A DNA stretch of 27,875 nucleotides, taken from DATMNI01 sp035570275. Its GTDB lineage: Bacteria; Acidobacteriota; Terriglobia; Bryobacterales; Bryobacteraceae. A program made the translations under genes and the position numbers. Shown piece by piece: positions 20,682 to 27,699 of this stretch (its first letter is position 1; each line of letters starts with the position of its first letter). The stretch lies in the NCBI GenBank assembly GCA_035570275.1, contig DATMNI010000235.1, forward strand, positions 1-27,875, in the 5' to 3' direction. The notes beneath the pieces are model-generated. The model saw only the letters and a program-made list of their open reading frames with translations, did not search any database and was not told the DNA's origin.

Positions 20682-22817
20682 TTAATCGTCGGGCCAGACC
20701 TGGTTGCGTGCCCTACCTAGAGCGATCAGAGGGAAATAGTGGCGGTACAGGTTGAAGTTCAGCATGAAGCCGCGCGACAGTTCGTTTCCCTGCTGGAGCT
20801 TCTCAGAGAGGTCGCTGGCGTGCAAGTTGGTTCTGGCGCCGACACCGTAACCGGGGAAGCCGGCGGCGGTGTAAAGGCGTTCGTTCCAGGTGCCGTGTTC
20901 TTCTTGCGTCTCACACAGATACTGGATGCCGCGGCGCAGCGATGCCAGGTAGCGGTCGCTGTCCACGGCCAGGAGCGACATCAGAGCCCAGGCGGTCTGT
21001 GACGGAGTGCTTGGGCCTACGCCGCGCCATTGCGGGTCCATATAGGAAGCGCAGCTTTCGCCCCAGCCGCCATCGCCGTTCTGCTTGGCAACCAGCCAAT
21101 CGGCGGCGCGGCGGACATAGGGCTGCGACATATCCTCGCCGATGGCCTCCAGCGCGGGCAGAACGGCCGCTGTGCCATAGATGTGATTGACGCCCCAGCG
21201 GCCGAACCAACTGCCGTCGGGTTCCTGTTCGGCTCGGATGAAGTCGAGAGCGCGCCGGGCCGCCGGATGCCGGGCGATGACGCCGAGAGCACCGAAGGCC
21301 TCGATCACGTGGGCGGTCACGTCGACACTGGGCGGGTCCAGCGCCTCGCCGAAATTGCAGAACGGAAGCTTGCAGATGATCGCTTTGTTGTTGTCTTTGT
21401 CGAACGCGCCCCAGCCGCCGTTGGAGGACTGCATGGCCAGGGTCCATCCCATGGCGAGCGAAATAGCTTCATCGATCCGCGGTCGCAGCGGCCCGGCGGT
21501 GGCCCTTATTTTGGCCAGGACCAACAGGGCAACCGCCGTGTCATCCACGTCGGGGTAATAGATGTTGGCCCGTTCGAAAGCCCAGCCGCCGGGTTCGACG
21601 GTTTTCTGCGTGACGCTCCAATCGCCGGGAAGACGCACCTGCTGGTCGAGGATCCAGCAAACCGCCTTCTGCATTGCGGCCGACTCGCTGACCAGACAGC
21701 CGGCCTCGTGCATCCCGAGCACGGTGAGCAGCGTGTCCCAGACGGAAGACTCGGTGGCTTGGATGTGGGTGGCGCCATCGCGCTGGAACGACCAGTGGGT
21801 GGAAAGCGCTGCCAGGCCCTTTTCGATCACCGCATGGGTTGTGGCGTAGCCTTCGTTCTTGAGAGCGATCAGGCCGTAAATCCATGGCGGTTGAATGCCG
21901 CCCCAGGAGCCGTCGGCATCCTGATGCCGCACTGCCCACTCCAGGCAAAGCCGGATGGAACTCTCGCGGCCCGGAATCGCATTCCAGCTTTGAGCGGCGT
22001 GCAACAGGCGGTCGATTTTCAGAAACCACCATTCCAGAGAAAGCGTGCGCGTGCGGTCGGTTGGAATGGCGAAGTTAAAAGCTTCGTAACCGGCAGGGAA
22101 CAGTTCTTCCAGCCGGGTGCCGCCCGGCAGCGGCCAGACCGGCCGGCGGGAGGAAATGACAGCCAGCGGAACCATGGTGGCGCGGCACCACTGGGCAAAA
22201 TTGTAAATGCTGAATGGGAACCAGGTGGGGAACCGGATGATTTCGGGGGGAAGATTGGGGGTCCCCTGCCACGGCCACACGCCGATCATGGCGAGCCAAT
22301 AGCGCGTGAAGACGCGCACGTTGGCGAGGCCCCCGTGGCTCAGGATCCATGCGCGGGCGCGGCTCAGCACGGCGCACTCCGGATCGAAGCCCCGGCTGCG
22401 CAGGGCGGCATAAACTTCAACCGTGGAATTGATGTCGCCTGACGGTGCTCCCGGGTACACTTCCCAGGACCCGTCCGGCCTTTGCCGCTGCATCAGCACG
22501 CGTATGACTCCGTCCTCTTCGGGAAGGCGGATGCCCAAGATGTGAGCCGCCAACAGCCACTCGGCTTCGATGCAGGAATTGGTGTCTACATTGCCGGCCC
22601 AGAAACCCTCCGGGTCCTGAGCGTTCAGGCTCCATTCGAGAGCGCCGCGAATGGCAACATCCATGGCGCCGTAAGGCAAGGTGGTCTGAGTCGAAAAGGC
22701 CGGCATATCGGTGATGATGTTGGTGCGATGAAGTTCTGCTTCAGGCGTGATTCGGTTGGAATCGCAATCACCCACGGACAGCGCGTCACTCATTATTCGA
22801 TCACCCGTTCCACTCAT
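20682..22817 (-). CDS. shc: Squalene-hopene cyclase
   Basis: A 711-residue class II triterpene cyclase, within the family's usual 630-720. The catalytic acid motif DVDDTA is at 423-428 (D374-D377 in the Alicyclobacillus enzyme). Several QW repeats are visible, among them QEPDGSWFGRW and QNGDGGWGE, and the aromatic QPPWIYGLIAL and ESSVWDTLL strands are present. It cyclises squalene to hopene/hopanol at the inner membrane as the first committed step of hopanoid lipids. The ATG at 22817 is chosen for GGAGG just upstream; 22793 is an alternative. No other hopanoid genes (hpn) are adjacent, so they must lie elsewhere. A TAAAAT at 22951-22956 fits as promoter. Confidence 0.96.
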   Translation of the reverse strand: MSGTGDRIMSDALSVGDCDSNRITPEAELHRTNIITDMPAFSTQTTLPYGAMDVAIRGALEWSLNAQDPEGFWAGNVDTNSCIEAEWLLAAHILGIRLPEEDGVIRVLMQRQRPDGSWEVYPGAPSGDINSTVEVYAALRSRGFDPECAVLSRARAWILSHGGLANVRVFTRYWLAMIGVWPWQGTPNLPPEIIRFPTWFPFSIYNFAQWCRATMVPLAVISSRRPVWPLPGGTRLEELFPAGYEAFNFAIPTDRTRTLSLEWWFLKIDRLLHAAQSWNAIPGRESSIRLCLEWAVRHQDADGSWGGIQPPWIYGLIALKNEGYATTHAVIEKGLAALSTHWSFQRDGATHIQATESSVWDTLLTVLGMHEAGCLVSESAAMQKAVCWILDQQVRLPGDWSVTQKTVEPGGWAFERANIYYPDVDDTAVALLVLAKIRATAGPLRPRIDEAISLAMGWTLAMQSSNGGWGAFDKDNNKAIICKLPFCNFGEALDPPSVDVTAHVIEAFGALGVIARHPAARRALDFIRAEQEPDGSWFGRWGVNHIYGTAAVLPALEAIGEDMSQPYVRRAADWLVAKQNGDGGWGESCASYMDPQWRGVGPSTPSQTAWALMSLLAVDSDRYLASLRRGIQYLCETQEEHGTWNERLYTAAGFPGYGVGARTNLHASDLSEKLQQGNELSRGFMLNFNLYRHYFPLIALGRARNQVWPDD

Positions 22818-23202
22818 TAGCCTCCAGATGGGAGGGCAAACAGATTCAAACCGGCCTTCGCCGGCCCAAAGCAGAAACCGGCGCAGCAACCGTTCCGCCG
22901 CGGCGGCAACGCCACCCCCAACGGTAACGGAACGATGACTATTTCGACCCATTTTACAACAGATTTGGGGTTAAAAACACATCGGCGCAGCGGGCAACGG
23001 GACGCACAATGGTGCGGATCATGGCGGGGACAATGGATCGGCATTCGCGGCCTTGAAGAAGGCGGTGCGGAAAGCCTGCCACCTGGCAACGGTGAGGGTG
23101 GCGGCAGCGTGATGCCGCCGGTGTGAGACGCGGCTCCTGCCGGATGGTAATGATCGCCAGTTTACCTTTGATATCTGGTGTTTAGCCACTGGCCGGGATA
23201 GC
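22818..23202. other. Divergent intergenic region, cyclase / coiled-coil gene
   Basis: 385 bases with no supported gene. It holds the cyclase leader and its -10 box (22951-22956). A hairpin GGCGGCA-gcgtga-TGCCGCC lies near 23099-23118, and an AT-richer stretch just before the coiled-coil gene has no clear promoter boxes. Confidence 0.5.
22951..22956 (-). promoter_or_regulatory. -10 box (TAAAAT) for squalene-hopene cyclase
   Basis: TAAAAT on the minus strand, within GTTGTAAAATGGG, 134 bases before the cyclase ATG. A possible TTTTTA -35 lies 15 bases further upstream, a short spacer. Confidence 0.4.
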
Positions 23203-23691
23203 ATGGACCGCATGGAAGTTTTACTCTGGATTCTGCTGCCGGGTTTCACCGCCGTCGCTTCCGGTCTGCTGGCCTGGTTCATCATGCAATCGCGGATGGA
23301 AGTGGCTCTGGCGCAGCAGCGGGAAAGGCTGGCTGAATCGCGCGGGGCGCTGGACGCCGAAAGGTCGGCGTTGGACGCGGCGCTGCCTACCGCGATGAAG
23401 GCCGTCGAGGAGACTGCCAGGCGTCAGTCCCTGGAGAACTTCCTGGGAGATCTCCGCGTGGAGCAGCGGCACTACACCCGCGAAAACAAGATGCTGCTGC
23501 AGAGCCGTAAGAGCCTGGTAATGCAGGAACGCATGTACTTCCGCAACATTCCGCTTTCCGAATGGATCGAGCACGAAATCGCCATGGACGATGGCGCCGA
23601 CACGGGCCGTCTGGTGCAGGACATGACGATTTTCGACCGGTCGGTGGTGAGCATCACGGACGGACCGCGCGCCCAGAAAGCCCTGGCGTAA
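23203..23691 (+). CDS. Membrane-anchored coiled-coil protein of unknown function
   Basis: A 162-residue protein. An N-terminal membrane helix (about 6-28, LLWILLPGFTAVASGLLAWF) is followed by a long charged helix with heptad-like spacing (about 31-105; AQQRERLAESRGALDAERSA at its start). A short globular tail carries RMYFRNIPLSEWIEHEIA and DMTIFDRSVVSI. This suggests a membrane-tethered rod facing the cytoplasm. I do not recognise the family by name. The start could be MDRMEV (23203) or the Met three codons on. It is divergent from the cyclase and followed after 152 bases by the cytochrome gene. Confidence 0.7.
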   Translation: MDRMEVLLWILLPGFTAVASGLLAWFIMQSRMEVALAQQRERLAESRGALDAERSALDAALPTAMKAVEETARRQSLENFLGDLRVEQRHYTRENKMLLQSRKSLVMQERMYFRNIPLSEWIEHEIAMDDGADTGRLVQDMTIFDRSVVSITDGPRAQKALA

Positions 23692-23803
23692 CACGGCCAT
23701 CCCGGGCTGTGTTCCTGGCTTAATAAAGCGAAATTAATGCAAAAAGCGACTTGGCGTGCGTAACTGCGCACCCCATGGGAGCATCGATATGTCGTGGGCG
23801 GTG

Positions 23804-23809
23804 TAGAAT
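23804..23809 (+). promoter_or_regulatory. -10-like box (TAGAAT) for the cytochrome c gene
   Basis: TAGAAT lies 35 bases before the cytochrome ATG, and GTGGAG between the two could act as ribosome binding site. Confidence 0.35.
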
Positions 23810-23843
23810 AAATTAGTTCGCACCAGTGGAGAATTTGCCAACT

Positions 23844-24170
23844 ATGTATCGATTTCGCGTATTTGCCGTTTGTTTGACCCTGGCCGTGGGCCCGAAGGTA
23901 ATGCTTTCGGCCGACAAGGGGGATGCCGCCAAGGGCAAAGATGTCTTTGAGCAGTGTGGTGTCTGCCACAATGCGGATAGCGAGGAAAAGAAGATGGGGC
24001 CGGGGCTCAAGGGTCTCTTCAAGAGGGACAAGATGGTCAACGGCAAGAAACCCACCGAAGCCAACATTCGCAGCCGCGTGGACGAGGGCGGCAGTGGGAT
24101 GCCTGCCTATAAGGACATGCTGAGCGACACCGAGAAAGACGACCTGATCGCCTATTTGAAGACGCTGTAA
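23844..24170 (+). CDS. Small secreted class I cytochrome c
   Basis: A 108-residue protein with a signal peptide (about 1-22) and a single heme site CGVCH near residue 38. The MGPGLKGLFKRDK loop follows the heme. GMPAYKDMLSDTEKDDLIAYL near the C-terminus provides the axial Met and the closing helix of class I cytochromes c. It should shuttle electrons in the periplasm, possibly to the peroxidase at 10965 or a respiratory oxidase (inference). A GTG at 23826 is also in frame; the ATG gives the better signal peptide. Two family B hairpins follow the stop. Confidence 0.9.
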   Translation: MYRFRVFAVCLTLAVGPKVMLSADKGDAAKGKDVFEQCGVCHNADSEEKKMGPGLKGLFKRDKMVNGKKPTEANIRSRVDEGGSGMPAYKDMLSDTEKDDLIAYLKTL

Positions 24171-24184
24171 CGGCTTGTGGGCGC

Positions 24185-24217
24185 AGTAGGACAGACCATC
24201 GCCTTTCGTGGTCTGTC
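24185..24217 (+). repeat. Stem-loop repeat family B, copy 2
   Basis: AGTAGGACAG-ACCA, TCG, CCTTT, CG, TGGT-CTGTC. The GACAGACCA and TGGTCTGTC arms are perfectly complementary over nine bases (24190-24198 and 24209-24217). It lies 14 bases after the cytochrome c stop, in sense orientation. Confidence 0.88.
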
Positions 24218-24229
24218 GGGCTTAGGGTT

Positions 24230-24262
24230 GGTGGGACAGACCATCGCCTTTCGTGGTCTGTT
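24230..24262 (+). repeat. Stem-loop repeat family B, copy 3
   Basis: Near-identical tandem partner of the copy at 24185-24217; 26 of the core bases are the same and the last pair becomes G-T. Confidence 0.88.
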
Positions 24263-24389
24263 GGTATGGGCCTTCCGCCCGCGAAACTTCATGAAAAACC
24301 ACGCCAGGCTCCGGGAGATTCCCGATTGGCGAGGTGGTTTTTCGACCCTGTCGGTTTGGCCGAAGTCATTGGGCCAAGTTCCGGCGGCT

Positions 24390-24422
24390 GACAGGCGACG
24401 AAAACCGATCGCCTGTCCTACT
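24390..24422 (-). repeat. Stem-loop repeat family B, copy 4 (covariant)
   Basis: Read leftward: AGTAGGACAG-GCGA, TCG, GTTTT, CG, TCGC-CTGTC. Head, stem base and loop frame match copy 2, while the four upper pairs change from ACCA/TGGT to GCGA/TCGC with pairing kept. Its TAG is the stop codon of the S41-family gene. Confidence 0.85.
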
Positions 24423-25629
24423 TCAGGATTTCCATGGCCTTCTTGACGACCACGTCGTTTTCAACCTTTTTCGGCTGCCCCATTTGGGCATCGTCGACTG
24501 GCGGGATGGGGTCGCCATTGTCGTCATAGTCTATCTGGGCGTCGGGCTCGGCCACCACAGTCTCCGGTATCACCAGCGCATCCTGAATTGCTTTGTTGCC
24601 TTCCGGCGTATAGTATTTCGCGACCGAAAGAATGATGGCGGCGCCATCTTCCATAGTGATGGCCTTGCGCATGGCGGCGTCGCCGTAGGTACGTTCGCCC
24701 ACCAACCTGGCGCGCTTGTTGTCGCCCAGGGCTGCCGCCAGGATTTCGGCTGCGCCGGCCGTGCCGCGATTGATCAGCACTGCGACGGGTAGCGTGGTGA
24801 TGGCCTTGGCCGGGTCGGCGTCAAAGTTCTGCCGGGGGACGCGCTGGCCCATGAGGTACGTGATGCGGCCCTTGCCCAGGAAGAGGTTGGCGGCCGCGAT
24901 GCCATCTTCGGGCGTGCCGAGGGCACAGTACCGAACGTCGACCACCAGCTTCTGCGCGCCTTCCTTCTGCAATTTCTGCACCCCGGCGGCCAGTTCCTGG
25001 ACCTGAGGCGCTGTCAGGGCATCAATGTTGATGTAGCCAACCTGGCCGTCCAGCATCTTGACCTGCACCGGAGGTAAAGGGAAGCTGGCTCGGGTCAGGG
25101 TGATGGTTTGCGGATCGGGCCGGCGCACGCGCACCACCGCCAGTTTCACGCTGGTTCCGGGATCGCCCTGCAGCAGCATGCCGGCATAGGCCAGCGGCAT
25201 ATCGCGCGTAGCCACGTCGCCAATAGATTCAATCATGTCGCCGGTAGAAAAGCCGGACTTCGCGGCGGGCGAACCAGTCACCGTACCCACCACGCCCACG
25301 TAGCCGAACTTCTTCGACAGGACCAGCCCGACGTCGGCACGCTTCGAGCCCTTGTTCTTAAGGTAGTCCTTGTACTGCTCGGCATTGAGGTAGCTGGCAA
25401 AGGGATCGATAGCCTCAAGCATGCCGTTCAGCGCACCCAGGGTTACGGACTTCATGTCCGGCTCTTCCACGTACTCGCTCTTGATGCGCGAGACCACGTC
25501 GCTGAAGACGCCGATGTGTTTGTAGGTGTCGTCGGTGGACGCGCTCCTGCCGAGCACGCTGCCGATCAGCAGCATAATAGTGAGGCACGTAGACGTGCTC
25601 ACGACGAAGTATTTGGTGCGGCTACTCAT
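24418..25629 (-). CDS. S41 (CtpA-type) carboxy-terminal protease homolog lacking catalytic residues
   Basis: A 403-residue protein with an N-terminal signal/anchor (about 8-27). A helical segment including GALNGMLEAIDPFASYL (65-81) follows. A PDZ domain (about 98-180) and the S41 core come next, including QVGYINIDAL and VVDVRYCALGTPEDGIAAANLFL. In active enzymes the core reads [ST]AS*ASE with the catalytic Ser, and the catalytic Lys sits 25 residues later in TFGK*. Here these are TAGAAE with G292 and TYGD with D317, exactly 25 apart. Both catalytic residues are gone while the fold motifs remain, so the protein is probably a non-cleaving PDZ scaffold or regulator. It has its own TATAAT box; the stop lies within repeat B4. 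Confidence 0.9.
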   Translation of the reverse strand: MSSRTKYFVVSTSTCLTIMLLIGSVLGRSASTDDTYKHIGVFSDVVSRIKSEYVEEPDMKSVTLGALNGMLEAIDPFASYLNAEQYKDYLKNKGSKRADVGLVLSKKFGYVGVVGTVTGSPAAKSGFSTGDMIESIGDVATRDMPLAYAGMLLQGDPGTSVKLAVVRVRRPDPQTITLTRASFPLPPVQVKMLDGQVGYINIDALTAPQVQELAAGVQKLQKEGAQKLVVDVRYCALGTPEDGIAAANLFLGKGRITYLMGQRVPRQNFDADPAKAITTLPVAVLINRGTAGAAEILAAALGDNKRARLVGERTYGDAAMRKAITMEDGAAIILSVAKYYTPEGNKAIQDALVIPETVVAEPDAQIDYDDNGDPIPPVDDAQMGQPKKVENDVVVKKAMEILK

Positions 25630-25658
25630 GGGTTTAGATAGCTCCAGGGCCTTTAGCC

Positions 25659-25664
25659 ATTATA
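25659..25664 (-). promoter_or_regulatory. -10 box (TATAAT) for the S41-family gene
   Basis: A perfect TATAAT on the minus strand, 29 bases before the ATG at 25629; GGAG follows at a spacing of 12 bases from the start. No good -35. Confidence 0.5.
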
Positions 25665-25732
25665 CTGTGTTGGACGCGCCGCCGCCCGGTTTGGTTCTAA
25701 GGAAGGAGAACCCTGCCAACTTGGGATACTGG

Positions 25733-25756
25733 CTGGTGTAGTAGCTGGTGTAGTAG
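25733..25756. repeat. 12-base direct duplication
   Basis: CTGGTGTAGTAG occurs twice back to back, 27 bases before the start of the secreted protein gene at 25784. It looks like a recent slippage event. Confidence 0.8.
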
Positions 25757-25783
25757 CGACCTAGGAAGCCAAGGGGGTTCGGA

Positions 25784-26506
25784 ATGAAGACTGCGTTGAA
25801 CTGGATTGGGATCGGAGCTTTATGGATGACCTGCGCGCTGCCGGTGTGGGCACAGGATGGCCTTCGGGGACACTGGAGCGGCTCTGTGGAGGTTCCCGGC
25901 CAGCCGCTCAGCATGGAAGTCGATCTGGAAAAGGGGCCAAATGGCTGGATAGGTTCGATCTCAATTCCAGCGCAGAACGTCACGGGCATTCCGCTCGATG
26001 GGATTACCTTCACGAACGGGAAGTGCACTTTTCGCTTGAAAAGCGCATCTGTCGGTCCGTCTTTCACAGGCACTGTCTCTGCCGACGGCAAAACCATGGC
26101 GGGCGACTTCACGGCAGGACCTGGCAGCTTTCCCTTTAAATTCAGCCGCACCGGCGACCCAAAGGTCGAGGAAGTGAAAGCCAGTCCGGCGGTGGCAAAA
26201 GACTTCCTTGGGACCTGGGAGGGCACTCTCGAGACTCCAGGGTTACGGTTGGTATTGAAGATTTCAAACGATGCCAACGGAGCTAATGCCGTCCTGATTT
26301 CCCTGGATCAGGGCGGTACCGAAATCCCGGTTGGCGCGATCGAGCAGAAGGAGTCCAAGCTGACGCTCGTGGTGAACATGGTTGGCGGGCGGTACGAGGC
26401 CGAGATCAACAAGGACGGTTCGGAGTTGAACGGCACCTGGACGCAGGGCGGCAACAGCCTTCCACTGAAGCTCAAGAAGGCGGCAGCGCCGGACAAGAAG
26501 CCTTGA
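25784..26506 (+). CDS. Secreted protein with two repeated beta-barrel-like domains
   Basis: A 240-residue protein with a signal peptide (about 1-23, cleavage after PVWA). The mature part is an internal duplication: repeat 1 (about 26-125) starts GLRGHWSGSVEVPG and repeat 2 (about 140-233) starts FLGTWEGTLETPG. Each continues with alternating beta-strands and ends in an xGxWTxG/GDFTxG-type strand followed by LPLKL/FPFKF. Such GxWxGxL modules are found alone or fused to hydrolases in Acidobacteriota. No catalytic residues are seen, so binding is more likely than catalysis. The tail is Lys/Pro-rich. The start has only a G-rich stretch (AAGGGGG) about 8 bases upstream. Confidence 0.8.
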   Translation: MKTALNWIGIGALWMTCALPVWAQDGLRGHWSGSVEVPGQPLSMEVDLEKGPNGWIGSISIPAQNVTGIPLDGITFTNGKCTFRLKSASVGPSFTGTVSADGKTMAGDFTAGPGSFPFKFSRTGDPKVEEVKASPAVAKDFLGTWEGTLETPGLRLVLKISNDANGANAVLISLDQGGTEIPVGAIEQKESKLTLVVNMVGGRYEAEINKDGSELNGTWTQGGNSLPLKLKKAAAPDKKP

Positions 26507-26523
26507 AAATCAAGCGACCGGGT

Positions 26524-27048
26524 TTACCTCCAGCCCATGCGGTCCCGCAATCCGGTGATGTGGGCGGCGTGGTGGCTGGAATGCCAGGAATAGAGGGCCA
26601 GATTGGTGTCCAGCCTTACCGGCCCCATCTCGGAATGGTGAAAGGTGCGGGCGAAATCGGCTTCCTCAAGCGACCGCAGCAACGTTACCCATCGGGAATG
26701 CAGGCTTTCCAGCAGGGCCAAGGAGACTTCAACCGGCATGGCTTTGGCATCGGCCAGTTCGGCCCAGTCCTTTTCTTCGTAGGCCTTGACGCGCGGCTCG
26801 GTCTCGGTAAGCGCCAGGCGAAACCGGCAATAGCTGTTGATGTGGCTGTCGGCGACGTGATGGACGACTTGCCGCACGGTCCAGCCGCCGGGCCGGTAAC
26901 ACGTGTCCAGTTGCTGGTCGTTCAGGCCGCGGACGGCTTCCCGCAACCGCGCCGGACCGGCCGCAATGTCCTCGATGAACCGGCTCCGCATCTCGGGCGT
27001 GACTGCCGGCGGCCGTTCGAATTTTCCGATAGGATAGCTTAGATCCAT
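26524..27048 (-). CDS. DinB/YfiT-family metal-binding protein
   Basis: A 174-residue protein of the DinB/YfiT four-helix bundle fold, related to bacillithiol transferase BstA. Metal ligands are readable: H64 in VVHHVADSHINSY and the H156-x3-H160 pair in YSWHSSHHAAH. GGWTVRQVVHHVADSH and WHSSHHAAHI are the family signatures. It probably transfers a small thiol or hydrolyses a substrate using a divalent metal in the cytoplasm; the substrate is not known. The start at 27048 is preceded by a TAGGAT box ending seven bases upstream, suggesting a leaderless mRNA. It is divergent from the gene at 27133. Confidence 0.9.
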   Translation of the reverse strand: MDLSYPIGKFERPPAVTPEMRSRFIEDIAAGPARLREAVRGLNDQQLDTCYRPGGWTVRQVVHHVADSHINSYCRFRLALTETEPRVKAYEEKDWAELADAKAMPVEVSLALLESLHSRWVTLLRSLEEADFARTFHHSEMGPVRLDTNLALYSWHSSHHAAHITGLRDRMGWR

Positions 27049-27055
27049 GTTTCCA

Positions 27056-27061
27056 ATCCTA
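27056..27061 (-). promoter_or_regulatory. -10-like box (TAGGAT) for the DinB/YfiT gene
   Basis: TAGGAT on the minus strand ends seven bases before the ATG at 27048, so transcription would start at or beside the start codon. Confidence 0.35.
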
Positions 27062-27117
27062 CCAACCAGACGTCTTCGGGCGATGCCGGTTAGACCACCG
27101 GTGAGAATGATTACGGT

Positions 27118-27123
27118 TAGGAT
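27118..27123 (+). promoter_or_regulatory. -10-like box (TAGGAT) for the gene at 27133
   Basis: TAGGAT ends nine bases before the ATG at 27133. The same hexamer serves the divergent gene 57 bases away. An inverted ACCGG-TTAGACCA-CCGGT lies between the two boxes. Confidence 0.35.
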
Positions 27124-27132
27124 ACGGTAAGG

Positions 27133-27699
27133 ATGAAGACCCTCGTGGTGGCGGCCACGCTGCTGTTGCAGGCACCGGCGGCCGACCTGCAGCCGCGGAC
27201 CGTGGAGGCCTTTGACCGGTACGTGCGCGATGCGGAAGCGCGGATGGACGCGGCAAAAAGCTTCCTCTGGGCCGACGAATCGCCGGACCGGGCACGCCGC
27301 GTGCGGCAAGGCGAAGTGGTGGCCGAACCGTTCAGTGGCAAGCCCGACATCGGCGTCGGGGGCGGACTGGTTCACGACTGGGTCGGCGTGGTGTTCATCC
27401 CCGGTGCGCCGGTAGACTACACCATCGCCAGGCTGGAGGACTACGACAGCCACAAAGACATTTTCAAGCCTGAGGTCATCGACTCGCGAACCCTGTCCCA
27501 CACCGGTAACGACTATCTGGTTTATCTGCGGCTGGTGAAGAAAAGGGTAGTGACCGTAGTGCTGAACACGGAGTTCGAAGTCCGCTATACCCACGTGGAC
27601 AAGACCCGTTGGAGCAGCGTTTCGCGCTCCCGCAAAGTAGCCGAGGTGGAGCGTGCAGGCAAACCAGACGAGCGCGAACTGCCGCCCGGCACGGGTGAA
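27133..27699 (+). pseudogene. Secreted protein gene interrupted at its 3' part
   Basis: The start ATG is followed by a signal peptide (MKTLVVAATLLLQAPA) and the blocks FDRYVRDAEARMDAA, FLWADESPDRARRVRQGEV, LVHDWVGVVFIPGAP and DYDSHKDIFKPEVIDSR. LRLVKKRVVTVVLNTEFEVR and GKPDERELPPGTG come next. From memory this is an acidobacterial secreted SRPBCC-like family that goes on after ELPPGTG with a HGFLWRL-type segment. Here it changes abruptly at about 27697 into Lys/Arg/Ser-rich sequence that is not protein-like in this frame, although the frame stays open to the window end. About 188 residues of the original gene remain. The interruption coincides with the element at 27700. Confidence 0.65.

Noticed and set aside
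20507..20685. Two tiny rightward frames joined by an ATGA overlap
   Set aside because: 23 and 36 residues, no ribosome binding site, no recognisable content, and the second runs into the end of the cyclase gene.
21030..22442. 470-residue rightward open frame antisense to squalene-hopene cyclase
   Set aside because: The opposite strand encodes an unmistakable cyclase with all its motifs; this frame has no start signal and shadow-like composition.
24390..24417. Intrinsic terminator of the S41-family gene
   Set aside because: The hairpin has no following T-run and belongs to repeat family B, so it is reported as a repeat; a role in termination remains possible.
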